From Clostridium sp. CAG:354_28_25 (GTDB taxonomy: Bacteria > Bacillota > Clostridia > TANB77 > CAG-508), in the NCBI GenBank assembly GCA_001915925.1, contig MNRL01000018.1, forward strand, positions 19,163-83,162: a stretch of DNA of 64,000 bases, given 5' to 3'. This document shows positions 35,378 through 44,742 of this stretch, one piece after another. Every line of letters begins with the position of its first letter. Position 1 is the first letter of the stretch. Under the pieces are notes generated by a model that saw nothing but the letters and a program-made list of their open reading frames with translations, made no database searches and was not told where the DNA came from. The position numbers and the translations under genes were made by a program.

Positions 35378-36106
35378 ATGGAAATTAATATTATTGGTAG
35401 CGGTTCAATTGGAGCTACAGATATGAGTGCATCTACTTTAATTGATAAAAAAATACTAATAGATGTACCAAATGGGATAGTGAAACATATAAAAAAATTA
35501 GGTTATAATACTGGAGAAATAGAAAGTATTTTAATTACACATTTACATGGAGATCATTTTTTTGATATACCATTTTTTATGTTCGATAGATATTTTCAGA
35601 AAAATGATAATTTAGTATGTATATATTGTCCAAAAGGAACAAAAGAAAAAGTAAAATTACTATTTGACATAGGATTTCCAGGTGATTTTGATAGAATAAA
35701 CCATGCTATAAATGTAAAATTTGTTGAATTTGATGGAGAAAGTAAAATTGAAGGAAAAGATTTTGTTGCATATTCTAAATATGTAAAACATGGAAATTTT
35801 GAACCAGCATATGGATATATAATCACTTTAAATAATAAAAAAATAGGATTTTCTGGAGATAGTAAATTCTGTAATGCTATTGAAAACATAGTGGCAGACA
35901 CAGATATATCAATTTTAGATATGTCGCATGCACAAAATGTGTCAGCTGCACATATGGGAATAGAAGATATAAAATATTTGTGTAATAAATACAAAAATAA
36001 AACTATAGTTTCAACACATATGCATGAATATACTAAAGGACAAGCTTTAAGTTTGAATATAAAAAATTTTATTGTAGGAAAAGATAATTTAAAAATTTCT
36101 ATTTAG
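35378..36106 (+). CDS. MBL-fold metallo-hydrolase, RNase Z-like
   Basis: About 242 residues of the metallo-beta-lactamase fold. The metal site is THLHGDHFFD (HxHxDH), followed by a histidine in KYVKHGNF, an aspartate in GFSGDSKFC and a late STHMHE. The pattern resembles RNase Z and related phosphodiesterases more than beta-lactamases, but the exosite arm of RNase Z is not visible, so the substrate is open. Start ATG 35378 has GAGGA eight bases upstream; the TTG at 35312 is the -35 box of the promoter and cannot be the start. It is monocistronic. Confidence 0.85.
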   Translation: MEINIIGSGSIGATDMSASTLIDKKILIDVPNGIVKHIKKLGYNTGEIESILITHLHGDHFFDIPFFMFDRYFQKNDNLVCIYCPKGTKEKVKLLFDIGFPGDFDRINHAINVKFVEFDGESKIEGKDFVAYSKYVKHGNFEPAYGYIITLNNKKIGFSGDSKFCNAIENIVADTDISILDMSHAQNVSAAHMGIEDIKYLCNKYKNKTIVSTHMHEYTKGQALSLNIKNFIVGKDNLKISI

Positions 36107-36150
36107 TTAATAATTGGTGACAACTTACCAATCTGTTAATTAACTAACGG

Positions 36151-36184
36151 AAAAAACATTAGGATAAAACCTAATGTTTTTTTG
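36151..36184. terminator. Bidirectional terminator
   Basis: AAAACATTAGG and CCTAATGTTTT arms between convergent genes at 36106 (+) and 36185 (-). Confidence 0.85.
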
Positions 36185-36553
36185 TTATCTTGCTCCTCTT
36201 GTTCTAGCAGCACCCTTTTCTTTTTCATCATCTACTTTTTCTTGACTGTTTTTTAATTTTTCTTCATGTGCTTTTACTACTTTTGAAGTATCTACTTTTC
36301 TTTTATATGAATCTAGTCCACCAAATTTTACAGTTTTTCCTGCTGAAACCTCTACATAATCTTTATTATCATCTAAAGTAGTCGCCTCCACTTTAGCTAC
36401 TCCAGCTTTTACATCTGGTGTAACAGCTTCTTCTTGCATTTCGTCTTCGTCTGTACCACCTAATTCTTTAAAGAAGTCTGCCATACTTCCAAAAACAGTC
36501 TCTTTTATAATTCCAAATATATTTCTTTTATTACTTATAACTTTACTTTTCAT
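36185..36553 (-). CDS. Small charged protein, function unknown
   Basis: 122 residues. A short N-terminal amphipathic part (IFGIIKETVFGSMADFFKEL) is followed by acidic and then strongly mixed-charge sequence to a basic tail (KEKGAARTRGAR). There is no membrane helix, no signal peptide and no domain I know. AGGAT lies about 9 bases before ATG 36553, which is a weak site; ATG 36484 (MADFFKELGG) is an alternative start. It sits between the rpoD operon terminator and a convergent gene. Confidence 0.6.
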   Translation of the reverse strand: MKSKVISNKRNIFGIIKETVFGSMADFFKELGGTDEDEMQEEAVTPDVKAGVAKVEATTLDDNKDYVEVSAGKTVKFGGLDSYKRKVDTSKVVKAHEEKLKNSQEKVDDEKEKGAARTRGAR

Positions 36554-36627
36554 AATTAATTATCCTAGCTATACTAAGATTTTCACCTCTCTTTTTATTT
36601 TATCTCCATAGATATATATATTATAGC

Positions 36628-36667
36628 AAAAAAACGCCTTAAAGTCAATCTTTTTAAGGCGTTTACA
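36628..36667 (-). terminator. Terminator after rpoD
   Basis: AAACGCCTTA and TAAGGCGTTT arms with T7 tail on the minus strand. Confidence 0.85.
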
Positions 36668-36707
36668 TAATCTTTTTGTTGCTTGTGCATTTAACTTTTT
36701 ATTTATT

Positions 36708-37856
36708 TTAGCTCATATAATCTTTTAATTTTTTACTTCTACTTGGATGTCTTAATTTTCTTAAAGCTTTTGCTTCTATTTGTCTAATTCTTTCACGAGT
36801 TACCTTAAATTCTTTTCCTACTTCTTCCAAAGTACGAGCCTTTCCATCTTCCAATCCAAATCTTAGCTTTAATACTTTAGCTTCTCTAGGTGTTAATGTA
36901 CTCATAACTTCTTCTAATTGCTCTTTTAACAATGTATATGCTGCAGAATCTTGTGGTTCTGGAGAATCTTCGTCTTTTATAAAATCACCTAAGTGGCTAT
37001 CATCTTCTTCACCAATTGGTGTCTCTAAAGAAACTGGGTCTTGAGCAATCTTTTGGATTTCCATAACCTTTTCAACTGGCATTTCCATCTCTTCTGCAAT
37101 TTCTTCTTGCGTTGGCTCTCTACCTAACTGTTGTAATAAATGTCTAGAAGTACGAATTAATTTATTAATTGTTTCTACCATGTGTACTGGAATTCTTATA
37201 GTTCTAGCTTGATCTGCTATCGCTCTTGTAATAGCTTGTCTTATCCACCATGTTGCATAAGTACTAAATTTAAAACCTTTAGTATAATCAAACTTCTCAA
37301 CAGCTTTTATAAGCCCCATATTACCTTCTTGTATTAAATCTAAGAATAACATTCCTCTTCCAACATACTTTTTAGCAATACTTACAACTAATCTTAAGTT
37401 AGACTCTGCTAATTTTTGTTTAGCCTCTTCATCTCCCTCTAAAACTTTTTTTGCTAAGTCTAATTCTTCTTCATATGTAAGAAGTGGTATCTTACCTATT
37501 TCTCTTAAATACATTCTAACTGGGTCATCAATATTACTACTCTCGTAACCAGCAACATCAATTTCATCTAATTTTAAATCTTCTACTTCTTGTAAATCTT
37601 CTTCGTCAGGACCTTCTTCGTCTAAATCGTCATCTTTACCAATATCAACACCCATTTTTTCTAAAGCATCAAATACTCTTTCCATCTGTTCTGTTGATAA
37701 ATCGTCTAACTCAGCTGCTAAATCCCCATAAGTTATTTTTTTATTCTTCTTTGCAAAATCTAATATTCTTTTTACCTTTTTTTCTGTTTCTGCTCTTTCG
37801 ATTTCTTGAGCATCATTTTTTTCTGTTATTTCTTCTTGTCCTTCTATCTTTTTCAT
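36708..37856 (-). CDS. rpoD: Primary RNA polymerase sigma factor RpoD (SigA)
   Basis: 382 residues. Domain 1.1 remnant at the N-terminus (KKITYGDLAAELDDL), an acidic stretch, then region 1.2 (DDPVRMYLREIGKIPLLT), region 2 (NLRLVVSIAKKYVGRGM, LDLIQEGNMGLIKAVEKFDY, STYATWWIRQAITRAIADQ), region 3 and region 4 with RERIRQIEAKALRKLRHP for the -35 box. It recognises TTGACA/TATAAT promoters like the several seen in this window. It lies 13 bases after dnaG in the classic dnaG-rpoD macromolecular-synthesis operon. Confidence 0.98.
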   Translation of the reverse strand: MKKIEGQEEITEKNDAQEIERAETEKKVKRILDFAKKNKKITYGDLAAELDDLSTEQMERVFDALEKMGVDIGKDDDLDEEGPDEEDLQEVEDLKLDEIDVAGYESSNIDDPVRMYLREIGKIPLLTYEEELDLAKKVLEGDEEAKQKLAESNLRLVVSIAKKYVGRGMLFLDLIQEGNMGLIKAVEKFDYTKGFKFSTYATWWIRQAITRAIADQARTIRIPVHMVETINKLIRTSRHLLQQLGREPTQEEIAEEMEMPVEKVMEIQKIAQDPVSLETPIGEEDDSHLGDFIKDEDSPEPQDSAAYTLLKEQLEEVMSTLTPREAKVLKLRFGLEDGKARTLEEVGKEFKVTRERIRQIEAKALRKLRHPSRSKKLKDYMS

Positions 37857-37869
37857 TATAACCTCCTAG

Positions 37870-39651
37870 TTATTTCGCAAGTTTAATAATTATGTCATTT
37901 AATTCTCTTTCAAGTGCTAACTTACTTTCATTATCAAGTTCAGAATCTTCTAAAGATTTTAATATTTCATCTCGTTTTTCTTTTAAGTTTTCTCTTTCAT
38001 ATGTATTTAAAATATCATCTATTCCTTTGTCTATATCTGTAATACCATAATCTTTTGCCATAATTTCTGTTATGTGATTTATAATATCTTCATCCTCGAA
38101 TAAACTTAAAACATCATATATTTCTGTTATACCCTTTTCATATTCTGCATAAACTCTTTCTAAAATCTTTTTATTTTTTTCATATTTAAAATCTTCAGGC
38201 TTTATCTTGTTTTTTATTTTAGAATATACATTTGCATTAGACATAAGCAACATTGCAATTATTGTATTTTCCCTTTTTAATCTTGCCTCACTAATTTTAG
38301 TATCTTCTTTTTTTACTATGTTATACTGAGTATTTCTTTTTTCTAGAATTTTAGAACTAGCATTTTTAGGATATAATATTTTTTTAATTTCCGAATATAA
38401 TGCTTCTTTAGAAATATCATAATCTTTTGAAATTTTTTCTATATATATTTCTTGTTCCATACTGTTTTCGACTCTTGCTAATATTTTTGCAACTTCATTT
38501 AAGAATTTTATTTTGTCCGCAGTATTGTCAAGATTTAATGTTCTTTTTAAAACTCTAACTTTAAACTCTACTAAAGATATTGCATCATCAATACATTTTT
38601 TTAGTCTTTCTGACCCATATTTTGTAACATATTCATCTGGGTCTTTTGCTCCAGAAATTTGTAAAACTCGAACATCACAACCTAAATTTCTTAATATATC
38701 TAGACCTCTTACTATAGCTTCTTGCCCAGCACCATCAGCATCATAACCTAATATAATTTGCTCCGAACTTCGTCTTAAGAGCCTTCCTTGTGCCTCTGTC
38801 ATTGCTGTACCTAAAGAAGCTACCACATTTGTTATGCCTCTTTGATGTAATGATATAACATCCATATATCCTTCTACTATTAAGATTTTTTTTGTATCAT
38901 GTTTTTTTGCATTATATAGACCAAATAAATGTCTACCTTTACTATATACTAAATTTTCTGGTGAATTTATATACTTAGGTTTAGAATCATCTAAAACTCT
39001 ACCACCAAAAGCTATAATTCTGCCCCTTACATCTTGTATAGGAAACATTAATCTGTGCCTAAATCTGTCTATAAATTGACCTCGGTCATTTTTGTTTACC
39101 AAGTCTGAAGCTAATATTGCTTCATCAGAAAAGCCTTTGCTTTTTAGGAAATTATATAATTCATTAAAATTACCTGAATAACCAATTAAGAACTCTTTTA
39201 ATGTTGCATTATTTAATTTTCTTTTTTTAACATATTCTTGCGCAGGTTTAGCTGTTGGCTTGTACAAATTCTCATGATAAAAATATGCTGCTTCTTTATT
39301 TATTTGATATATTTTGTCTTTTAATTCTTGAGTTTTATTATCGCCAATACTTTCTAATTTTGGTAATGTTATATTCGCTCGTTCTGCAAGTAATTCTATA
39401 CTTTCTCTAAAATTAATTCCTTCTATCTTACTTATAAAGTGAATTACATTGCCTCCAACACCACAACCAAAACAATGAAATATTTGCTTATCTGGAGAAA
39501 CTGCAAAAGAAGGTGATTTCTCGTTGTGAAATGGACATAATCCAAAATAATTTCTTCCACTTCTTTTTAAATGTACATATTGTGATACAACGTCTACAAT
39601 ATCATTATTGTTTTTTATTTCATCTATAAGTTCATCACTATATCGTATCAT
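37870..39651 (-). CDS. dnaG: DNA primase DnaG
   Basis: 593 residues. N-terminal CHC2 zinc finger (CPFHNEKSPSFAVSPDKQ, then FHCFGCGVGGN), catalytic core with the TOPRIM signature (LIVEGYMDVISLHQRG and GYDADGAGQEA), and a C-terminal helicase-binding domain (from about residue 450). It makes the RNA primers for replication. AGGTAGGA precedes ATG 39651. It is first in the operon with rpoD. Confidence 0.97.
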   Translation of the reverse strand: MIRYSDELIDEIKNNNDIVDVVSQYVHLKRSGRNYFGLCPFHNEKSPSFAVSPDKQIFHCFGCGVGGNVIHFISKIEGINFRESIELLAERANITLPKLESIGDNKTQELKDKIYQINKEAAYFYHENLYKPTAKPAQEYVKKRKLNNATLKEFLIGYSGNFNELYNFLKSKGFSDEAILASDLVNKNDRGQFIDRFRHRLMFPIQDVRGRIIAFGGRVLDDSKPKYINSPENLVYSKGRHLFGLYNAKKHDTKKILIVEGYMDVISLHQRGITNVVASLGTAMTEAQGRLLRRSSEQIILGYDADGAGQEAIVRGLDILRNLGCDVRVLQISGAKDPDEYVTKYGSERLKKCIDDAISLVEFKVRVLKRTLNLDNTADKIKFLNEVAKILARVENSMEQEIYIEKISKDYDISKEALYSEIKKILYPKNASSKILEKRNTQYNIVKKEDTKISEARLKRENTIIAMLLMSNANVYSKIKNKIKPEDFKYEKNKKILERVYAEYEKGITEIYDVLSLFEDEDIINHITEIMAKDYGITDIDKGIDDILNTYERENLKEKRDEILKSLEDSELDNESKLALERELNDIIIKLAK

Positions 39652-39835
39652 TTTCCTACCTTTCTTTTACAAAGAACTTTGCTATCTACTTTTTCCTTAT
39701 TTTGTAAATGTTTTTTTCGTTTTTTTGCATTATTGCGCAAAATTCCCCTATAAATTAATATTCGACAACTTAACAATAAATCCTTCTTTTATGTATACAA
39801 AACTATATTTTTAGAAGGAAATTTTTGCAAAAAAT

Positions 39836-39884
39836 TAACTCCTGTCAAATTAAAATTGGCTTCGCCTAATTTTTACAAGAGTTA
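39836..39884 (-). terminator. Hairpin in the carD-dnaG interval
   Basis: TAACTC(C)TGT...TTCG tetraloop...ACA-AGAGTTA; on the minus strand followed by TTAATTTTTT. It is the last of three successive hairpins downstream of carD. Confidence 0.55.
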
Positions 39885-39901
39885 TCTTTTGATTAAAATA
39901 T

Positions 39902-39942
39902 AATTGGTGTGTTTACATTCATAATTTAAATACACCAATTAC
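39902..39942 (-). terminator. Second hairpin downstream of carD
   Basis: AATTGGTGTGTTT and AAATACACCAATT arms around an AT-rich loop. Confidence 0.6.
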
Positions 39943-39974
39943 ATTTTTCATTGTTAGCTATACAGACAATAAAA

Positions 39975-39996
39975 GAAAGAAATTAAAATTTCTTTC
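39975..39996 (-). terminator. First hairpin downstream of carD
   Basis: Perfect 22-base palindrome GAAAGAAATTA/AAATTTCTTTC beginning 10 bases after the carD stop; followed by a short T-rich stretch. Confidence 0.6.
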
Positions 39997-40006
39997 TCAC
40001 TAAGTA

Positions 40007-40600
40007 TTAATCATTAGATGCTTTTTTATTTATATCATCTGAATTAAATGGTATAAATTTGCTTACAATATCACTGCTTATATCTGATGCAGAAATATTT
40101 GAGTCTACTTTATATTCTTCATATGATGTTGAAATTTTACTATCAACCATTTGCTCTATTTCGTCTTGTGTAGCATGTTCTGTTAGTACAAGTTCACTTA
40201 CTAAAATTTGTTTTGCGTTATTTAGCATTTTCTTTTCGCCTGTAGATAAACCTTTTTCTTTTTGCTTAAAGCTTAAGTTCCTAACAACGTCTGCAACTTT
40301 ATATATGTCTCCACTTTTCATTTTATCCATATTATCTCTATAACGCTTGTTCCAGTTCATAGACATTTCTGTTTCGTCTGACTCTAAAACTCTGAATACT
40401 TTTTCGGCACTGCTCTTATCTATTATGCTTCTTACCCCTATTTCTTCAGCTTTAGCTGTTGGCACCATTACTTTAACTTCACCTGGCATCTTTAGTATAT
40501 AGTACGCTTGCTTCTCCCCTAAGATATCCTTTTCTTCTATTGCATCTATTACTCCTGCCCCATGCATAGGGTAAACAATTTTATCGCCTACATTAAACAT
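40007..40600 (-). CDS. CarD/CdnL-family transcription regulator
   Basis: About 197 residues. The N-terminal Tudor-like RNA-polymerase-interacting domain (FNVGDKIVYPMHGAGVIDAI, then YYILKMPGEVKVMVPT) is followed by a helical C-terminal domain that contacts promoter DNA (NWNKRYRDNMDKMKSGD; FKQKEKGLSTGEKKMLNNAK). CarD proteins bind the beta subunit and stabilise open complexes at sigma-A promoters. The tail after about residue 160 is acidic and specific to this protein. Start is ATG 40600 with AAAGGAGTGA; a TTG at 40618 is not supported. Confidence 0.92.
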   Translation of the reverse strand: MFNVGDKIVYPMHGAGVIDAIEEKDILGEKQAYYILKMPGEVKVMVPTAKAEEIGVRSIIDKSSAEKVFRVLESDETEMSMNWNKRYRDNMDKMKSGDIYKVADVVRNLSFKQKEKGLSTGEKKMLNNAKQILVSELVLTEHATQDEIEQMVDSKISTSYEEYKVDSNISASDISSDIVSKFIPFNSDDINKKASND

Positions 40601-40651
40601 GCAAGTCACTCCTTTCAATGTCTATTCAATTATCAACACTCTTATTATACT

Positions 40652-40740
40652 ACAAAAATTACCAAAAGTCAAAACTTTTGGTAATGGTTTTTTAGCCTTA
40701 AAATCGCCAAAACCGTTAGTAATTCAGCATTTTAAGGCTT
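40652..40740 (-). terminator. Two hairpins after dut
   Basis: ATTACCAAAAGT/ACTTTTGGTAAT (40658-40685) with T5 on the minus strand, and AGCCTTAAAAT/ATTTTAAGGCT (40694-40739) nearer the gene. The promoter of carD must lie in or just after this region, but I see no clear boxes. Confidence 0.65.
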
Positions 40741-40788
40741 ATATATTTTTTGTTGTGTTTTTGGATTCTCTACTACTTATTCGAATTC

Positions 40789-41253
40789 CTATTTCTTATC
40801 TGTAGAACCAAATCCTCCTACTCTTGTTCCTTCTGCTACATCATCATCTGTTGTTAAAAATTTTTGGAATATAACTTGCCCAATTACATCTCCTTTTTTT
40901 ACCTCGATATCATGGTCTTGGAAATTAAAATATTGAAAATAAAAATGTCCATCATTAGATTCATTTTCATAATAATCTGCATCTATTATACCTATACTAT
41001 TTGCCATTACAAATCCTTTTTTAGGCCCGCTACTTCTGTTTGCTAACATATACCATTCATCATCTTGGCAATATGCTTTTAACCCTGTTGGAATTAAAGT
41101 TGGTTTTATTCCTGGTTTGTATGCAGGTATAACAACATCTTCTGCTGCTTCTACATCATATGCAGCCGCATGTTTTGTTTTTCTTACTGGAATATGTATG
41201 TCCTTATCTTCCCATCCTTTTGCTATTTCAAATCCTCTTAATCTTTTTGCCAT
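40789..41253 (-). CDS. dut: dUTP diphosphatase (trimeric dUTPase)
   Basis: 154 residues. Motif 1 is KHAAAYDVEAAED, motif 2 is ANRSSGPKKGF, motif 3 is NSIGIIDADYYEN, motif 4 is KGDVIGQVIFQKF and motif 5 is GTRVGGFGST near the C-terminus. These build the three-fold active site that hydrolyses dUTP to dUMP, keeping uracil out of DNA and supplying dTMP synthesis. There is a slight extension around residues 100-115 compared with the shortest family members. AAAGGAGAG precedes ATG 41253. It is divergent from feoA. Confidence 0.93.
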   Translation of the reverse strand: MAKRLRGFEIAKGWEDKDIHIPVRKTKHAAAYDVEAAEDVVIPAYKPGIKPTLIPTGLKAYCQDDEWYMLANRSSGPKKGFVMANSIGIIDADYYENESNDGHFYFQYFNFQDHDIEVKKGDVIGQVIFQKFLTTDDDVAEGTRVGGFGSTDKK

Positions 41254-41309
41254 ATTAATCTCTCCTTTATTATTCCTTTACTTTTCATATTTTATATTAA
41301 TATTTTTAT

Positions 41310-41339
41310 TTGTCAATACTCTAATTTCTTGCATATTAT
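41310..41339 (+). promoter_or_regulatory. Possible promoter of feoAB
   Basis: TTGTCA, 18 bases, TATTAT in the 180-base divergent interval between dut and feoA. I do not see a convincing Fur-type operator. Confidence 0.4.
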
Positions 41340-41432
41340 AAAATAACAGATTATGTTACCATTAAAAAATATATCTTTATATATTTGGTCATAGTCAATT
41401 TTACTTATTACATTTATTGGTGGTGAATTACT

Positions 41433-41663
41433 ATGAATTTTTGCTCATTAGATACAGTAAAAATAGGCAAAACTTCTAAAATTATAGATATAAATTGCAA
41501 TCAACTTATAAAAAGAAGGTTATTTGATTTAGGAATTATAGAAAATTCTAATATTACACCTGTATTTAGAAGTCCTTTTAAAGATCCTACTGCATACTTA
41601 ATAAGGGGAACTATAATCGCACTCAGAAGCGAAGATACACAAAAAATTATTGTAACTATATAA
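41433..41663 (+). CDS. feoA: FeoA-family iron transport accessory protein
   Basis: 76 residues with the SH3-like FeoA fold: opening VKIGKTSKIIDINCNQ, the RRLFDLGIIENSNITPV core, and the closing YLIRGTIIALRSED (the conserved G-x-x-I-A-L-R). FeoA supports Fe2+ uptake by FeoB. GGTGGTGA precedes ATG 41433, and feoB starts 37 bases after the stop, so the two form an operon. Confidence 0.92.
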   Translation: MNFCSLDTVKIGKTSKIIDINCNQLIKRRLFDLGIIENSNITPVFRSPFKDPTAYLIRGTIIALRSEDTQKIIVTI

Positions 41664-41700
41664 ATAAACTCTTCATATTATTAAATACAGAGGTGATTTT

Positions 41701-43773
41701 ATGTCTTCTTATAAAGTTGCACTTGTTGGAAATCCTAATGTTGGCAAATCCACAATTTTTAATAGTTTAACCGGAATGAAACAGCATACTGGTAATTGGA
41801 CTGGAAAAACAGTTGGTAATTGCGAAGGGCATTATAACTTTAATAATGACAATTTTAGTATTGTTGATATTCCAGGAACCTATTCTTTAATGTCTAATTC
41901 TGAGGAAGAAGAAATTGCTAGAAATTTTATTTGCTTTGAGAAGCTTGATGCTATAGTAATTGTTGTTGATGCAACTTCTTTAGAACGAAATCTAAACTTA
42001 GTGTTTCAAATAATGGAAATTACATCTAACATAATAGTTTGTGTAAACTTATTAGATGAGGCAAAGAAAAAAGGAATAGCTATAGATTTAAAAAAATTAG
42101 CTATTCTATTAGGCGTACCAGTAGTAGGTACAATTGGGAAAAAGAAAAAAACATTAGTTAATCTAAAAAACGAGATTACTAATGTTTGCTCTGGCAAAAT
42201 TTCTCCTATACCTAAGATTATCAAATATATTCCAATCATAGAAGACAGCATAGCTTTACTTTCGCCTGAGATAGATATTCCTTTTCCTCTTTCTAGATGG
42301 ATTTCGTTAAAATTAATATGTAATAACGAAAGGTTGCTTTCCTCAATTTCTAATAATTTTCAAGTTAATTTAATTACACCTAATATAAATACAAAATTGG
42401 ATGAAATTAGCTATTTACTTGCCCGAAATGATATAAATGCTTCTAATATAGAAAATTCTTTATTAACTAGTATTCTAAAGCAATGCGAAAATATTACTAA
42501 TGCTGTTTGTACATATAAAGAAGTTAATTATACAAAACGAACAATAAAAATAGATAAAATATTAACTTCCAAAAAATTCGGAATTCCAATAATGCTGCTT
42601 TTTCTTTGTTTATTATTTTGGATTACAATAGTTGGAGCAAATTATCCTTCCCAACTTTTATCAGATTTCTTTGCTAGCTTAAAAGAGAAAATTTTAGTTT
42701 TCTTTGAATATGTACATTCTCCTACCTGGCTTACCAGCTTACTTGTAAATGGAGTATATCAAACTGTTACATGGGTTATCTCTGTTATGCTTCCACCTAT
42801 GGCAATATTCTTTCCTCTATTTACTATTCTGGAAGATTTGGGATTTTTGCCTAGAATTGCTTTTAATTTGGATAGATGTTTTAAATGTGCATGTACTTCT
42901 GGTAAACAGGCACTTACCATGTGCATGGGGTTTGGTTGTAACGCTGCAGCAGTTATAGGAACAAGAATAATAAATTCTCCAAGAGAAAAATTAATTGCAA
43001 TACTAACAAATTGTTTCGTTCCCTGTAATGGAAGATTTCCATTTTTAATTACTGTGGCAACAATATTTATTTCAGGTTCTATAGCAGGTATATTTTCTGG
43101 ATTAGTTGCAGCAGTATTAGTTATGCTAGTAGTTTTATTAGGAATTTTATTAACATTATTAGTCTCAAAAATACTATCTAAAACTATATTAAAAGGACTT
43201 CCATCATCTTTCACTTTAGAGCTACCACCATATAGAACTCCACAAATTGGCAAAATATTAATTCGCTCATTATTTGATAGAACTCTATTTGTATTAGGTA
43301 AAGCTATTTCTATAGCTGCACCTGCTGGAATTGTAATATGGTTGTTTTCTAATATTAACATCGGCGAAGTATCCATATTAGATTTTATTGCAAACACTTT
43401 AAATCCATTTGCAAAAATAATTGGTTTAGATGGATATATTTTAACAGGTTTTATCTTAGGAATTCCTGCGAACGAAATTGTACTACCAATAATTTTAATG
43501 GGATATTTAAAAAACAAAGAATTAATAGATATCGAAAATGTTGCTGTAATTGGAAATATTTTAAACTCAAATGGTTGGACTCTACTTACCGCAATTAATG
43601 TAATGATATTTACATTATTGCATTTTCCTTGTGGTACTACTTTACTTACAATAAAAAAAGAAACAAAAAGTATAAAATGGACTATTGTTTCTTTCCTTCT
43701 TCCTACCTTGTGTGGAATTATAATATGTTTTATTACCACACAAACATATAATCTAATTAATTTACTAATTTAG
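41701..43773 (+). CDS. feoB: Ferrous iron transporter FeoB
   Basis: 690 residues. Cytosolic G-domain with G1 GNPNVGKS, G2 around NWTGKTV, G3 DIPGTYSL, G4 NLLDEAKKKG (NxxD), followed by a helical spacer (GDI-like). The membrane part has gate motifs with conserved Cys and Gly (PPMAIFFPLFTILEDLGFLP, MCMGFGCNAAAVIGTR). The family imports Fe2+ under anoxic conditions, using nucleotide hydrolysis for gating. AGAGGTGAT precedes ATG 41701. Length is typical of short FeoB proteins. I see no C-terminal FeoC gene. Confidence 0.96.
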   Translation: MSSYKVALVGNPNVGKSTIFNSLTGMKQHTGNWTGKTVGNCEGHYNFNNDNFSIVDIPGTYSLMSNSEEEEIARNFICFEKLDAIVIVVDATSLERNLNLVFQIMEITSNIIVCVNLLDEAKKKGIAIDLKKLAILLGVPVVGTIGKKKKTLVNLKNEITNVCSGKISPIPKIIKYIPIIEDSIALLSPEIDIPFPLSRWISLKLICNNERLLSSISNNFQVNLITPNINTKLDEISYLLARNDINASNIENSLLTSILKQCENITNAVCTYKEVNYTKRTIKIDKILTSKKFGIPIMLLFLCLLFWITIVGANYPSQLLSDFFASLKEKILVFFEYVHSPTWLTSLLVNGVYQTVTWVISVMLPPMAIFFPLFTILEDLGFLPRIAFNLDRCFKCACTSGKQALTMCMGFGCNAAAVIGTRIINSPREKLIAILTNCFVPCNGRFPFLITVATIFISGSIAGIFSGLVAAVLVMLVVLLGILLTLLVSKILSKTILKGLPSSFTLELPPYRTPQIGKILIRSLFDRTLFVLGKAISIAAPAGIVIWLFSNINIGEVSILDFIANTLNPFAKIIGLDGYILTGFILGIPANEIVLPIILMGYLKNKELIDIENVAVIGNILNSNGWTLLTAINVMIFTLLHFPCGTTLLTIKKETKSIKWTIVSFLLPTLCGIIICFITTQTYNLINLLI

Positions 43774-43779
43774 GAAATT

Positions 43780-43856
43780 CGGGATTTGGGGGCTCCAGGA
43801 TTTGAGGATGTTCCTATAATCCCGAAAAGGGAAAAAAGGAACGTTCCCAAATCCCG
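43780..43856. repeat. REP-like double palindrome, family A copy 4
   Basis: CGGGATTTGGG...AATCCCG and GGAACGTTCCC AAATCCCG units form a nested, paired element of about 77 bases, filling the space between convergent feoB and the next gene. It may also serve as their terminator. Confidence 0.7.
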
Positions 43857-43866
43857 ATACAAATTC

Positions 43867-44742
43867 CTATTTTTCCTTTATCACACCATTTATTAAATTT
43901 AAATCTGATGGAATAATATTTTTTATATTAGCCTTTCTAAATATAGCTTCACCTAACATTATTCCTGCCTTTGCACCATTCATCCAATCTGGATTTGTAG
44001 GCATTAAACTTCTTAACTCATCTAAAGTAGTTTTGTTAAGTAACTCCTCATTTTTCTTATCGAAATCTTCATATGTAACATATACTTTGTGAATACCATC
44101 ATCAAAGAACTTATTAGGTTGCAAATTATATTTTACTAACTTTTGAAATCTTAATTCTCCACCTGTATGTATTGCAATGTCACAATTAAAATTAATATCT
44201 TCTGAAATTAAATTTTCTAAATAATTAATAACTTCTTCTTTTGATATTCCAGAATCTAATTCATTAATATTTGGATATTTATCAAAAACATCAGATACTC
44301 CCACTGTTAAATTAACTCTATTTTCTACTGTATCATTATCAAATATTACTAATTCTGTAGTTTTACCACCCATATTTACCATCATAACTCTATTATTATA
44401 TGTTCCCTGCATAGCTTTTTCAAAATAATAATTCTCTTTATCATGTGATATAACATTAAATTCTAAATCTAATTCATTAAATCTTGCTTCTATATTTGCT
44501 AACTGCTCATTTGGAATTTTTCTCCATATTCCAGTTGCATATATTTCTGTATTGTTTTTATCCAAATTATATTTTTCTTTAACTTCTTTTATAAATGCCA
44601 TCATTTTTTCTATATTTTCTTCTTGAATACCATCTTCCGAAAATCCTCTTTTAAACATGATAGATTTTTCTTCTATTAAACTTAATTCCTTTTTATATTC
44701 ATATAATTTTATCGTTGATGACCCAATATCAAAATAATACAT
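43867..44742 (-). CDS. Ppx/GppA-like ASKHA-fold protein
   Basis: 291 residues with the ASKHA phosphotransferase layout of exopolyphosphatase and pppGpp phosphatase relatives: phosphate-1 loop FDIGSSTIKLYEY at the start, phosphate-2 loop VNMGGKTTELVIFD near residue 122, an IAIHTGGELRF segment near 193 and the family-like end IIPSDLNLINGVIKE. It is shorter than classic Ppx (about 300-500 residues) and lacks the HD-like C-terminal domain. Hydrolysis of polyphosphate or pppGpp is possible but not proven by these motifs. AAGGAGTTAGGAT precedes ATG 44742. Confidence 0.72.
   Translation of the reverse strand: MYYFDIGSSTIKLYEYKKELSLIEEKSIMFKRGFSEDGIQEENIEKMMAFIKEVKEKYNLDKNNTEIYATGIWRKIPNEQLANIEARFNELDLEFNVISHDKENYYFEKAMQGTYNNRVMMVNMGGKTTELVIFDNDTVENRVNLTVGVSDVFDKYPNINELDSGISKEEVINYLENLISEDINFNCDIAIHTGGELRFQKLVKYNLQPNKFFDDGIHKVYVTYEDFDKKNEELLNKTTLDELRSLMPTNPDWMNGAKAGIMLGEAIFRKANIKNIIPSDLNLINGVIKEK

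Noticed and set aside
42759..43739. 326-codon minus-strand frame inside feoB
   Set aside because: Antisense shadow of a well-conserved transporter; composition not protein-like and no ribosome site.
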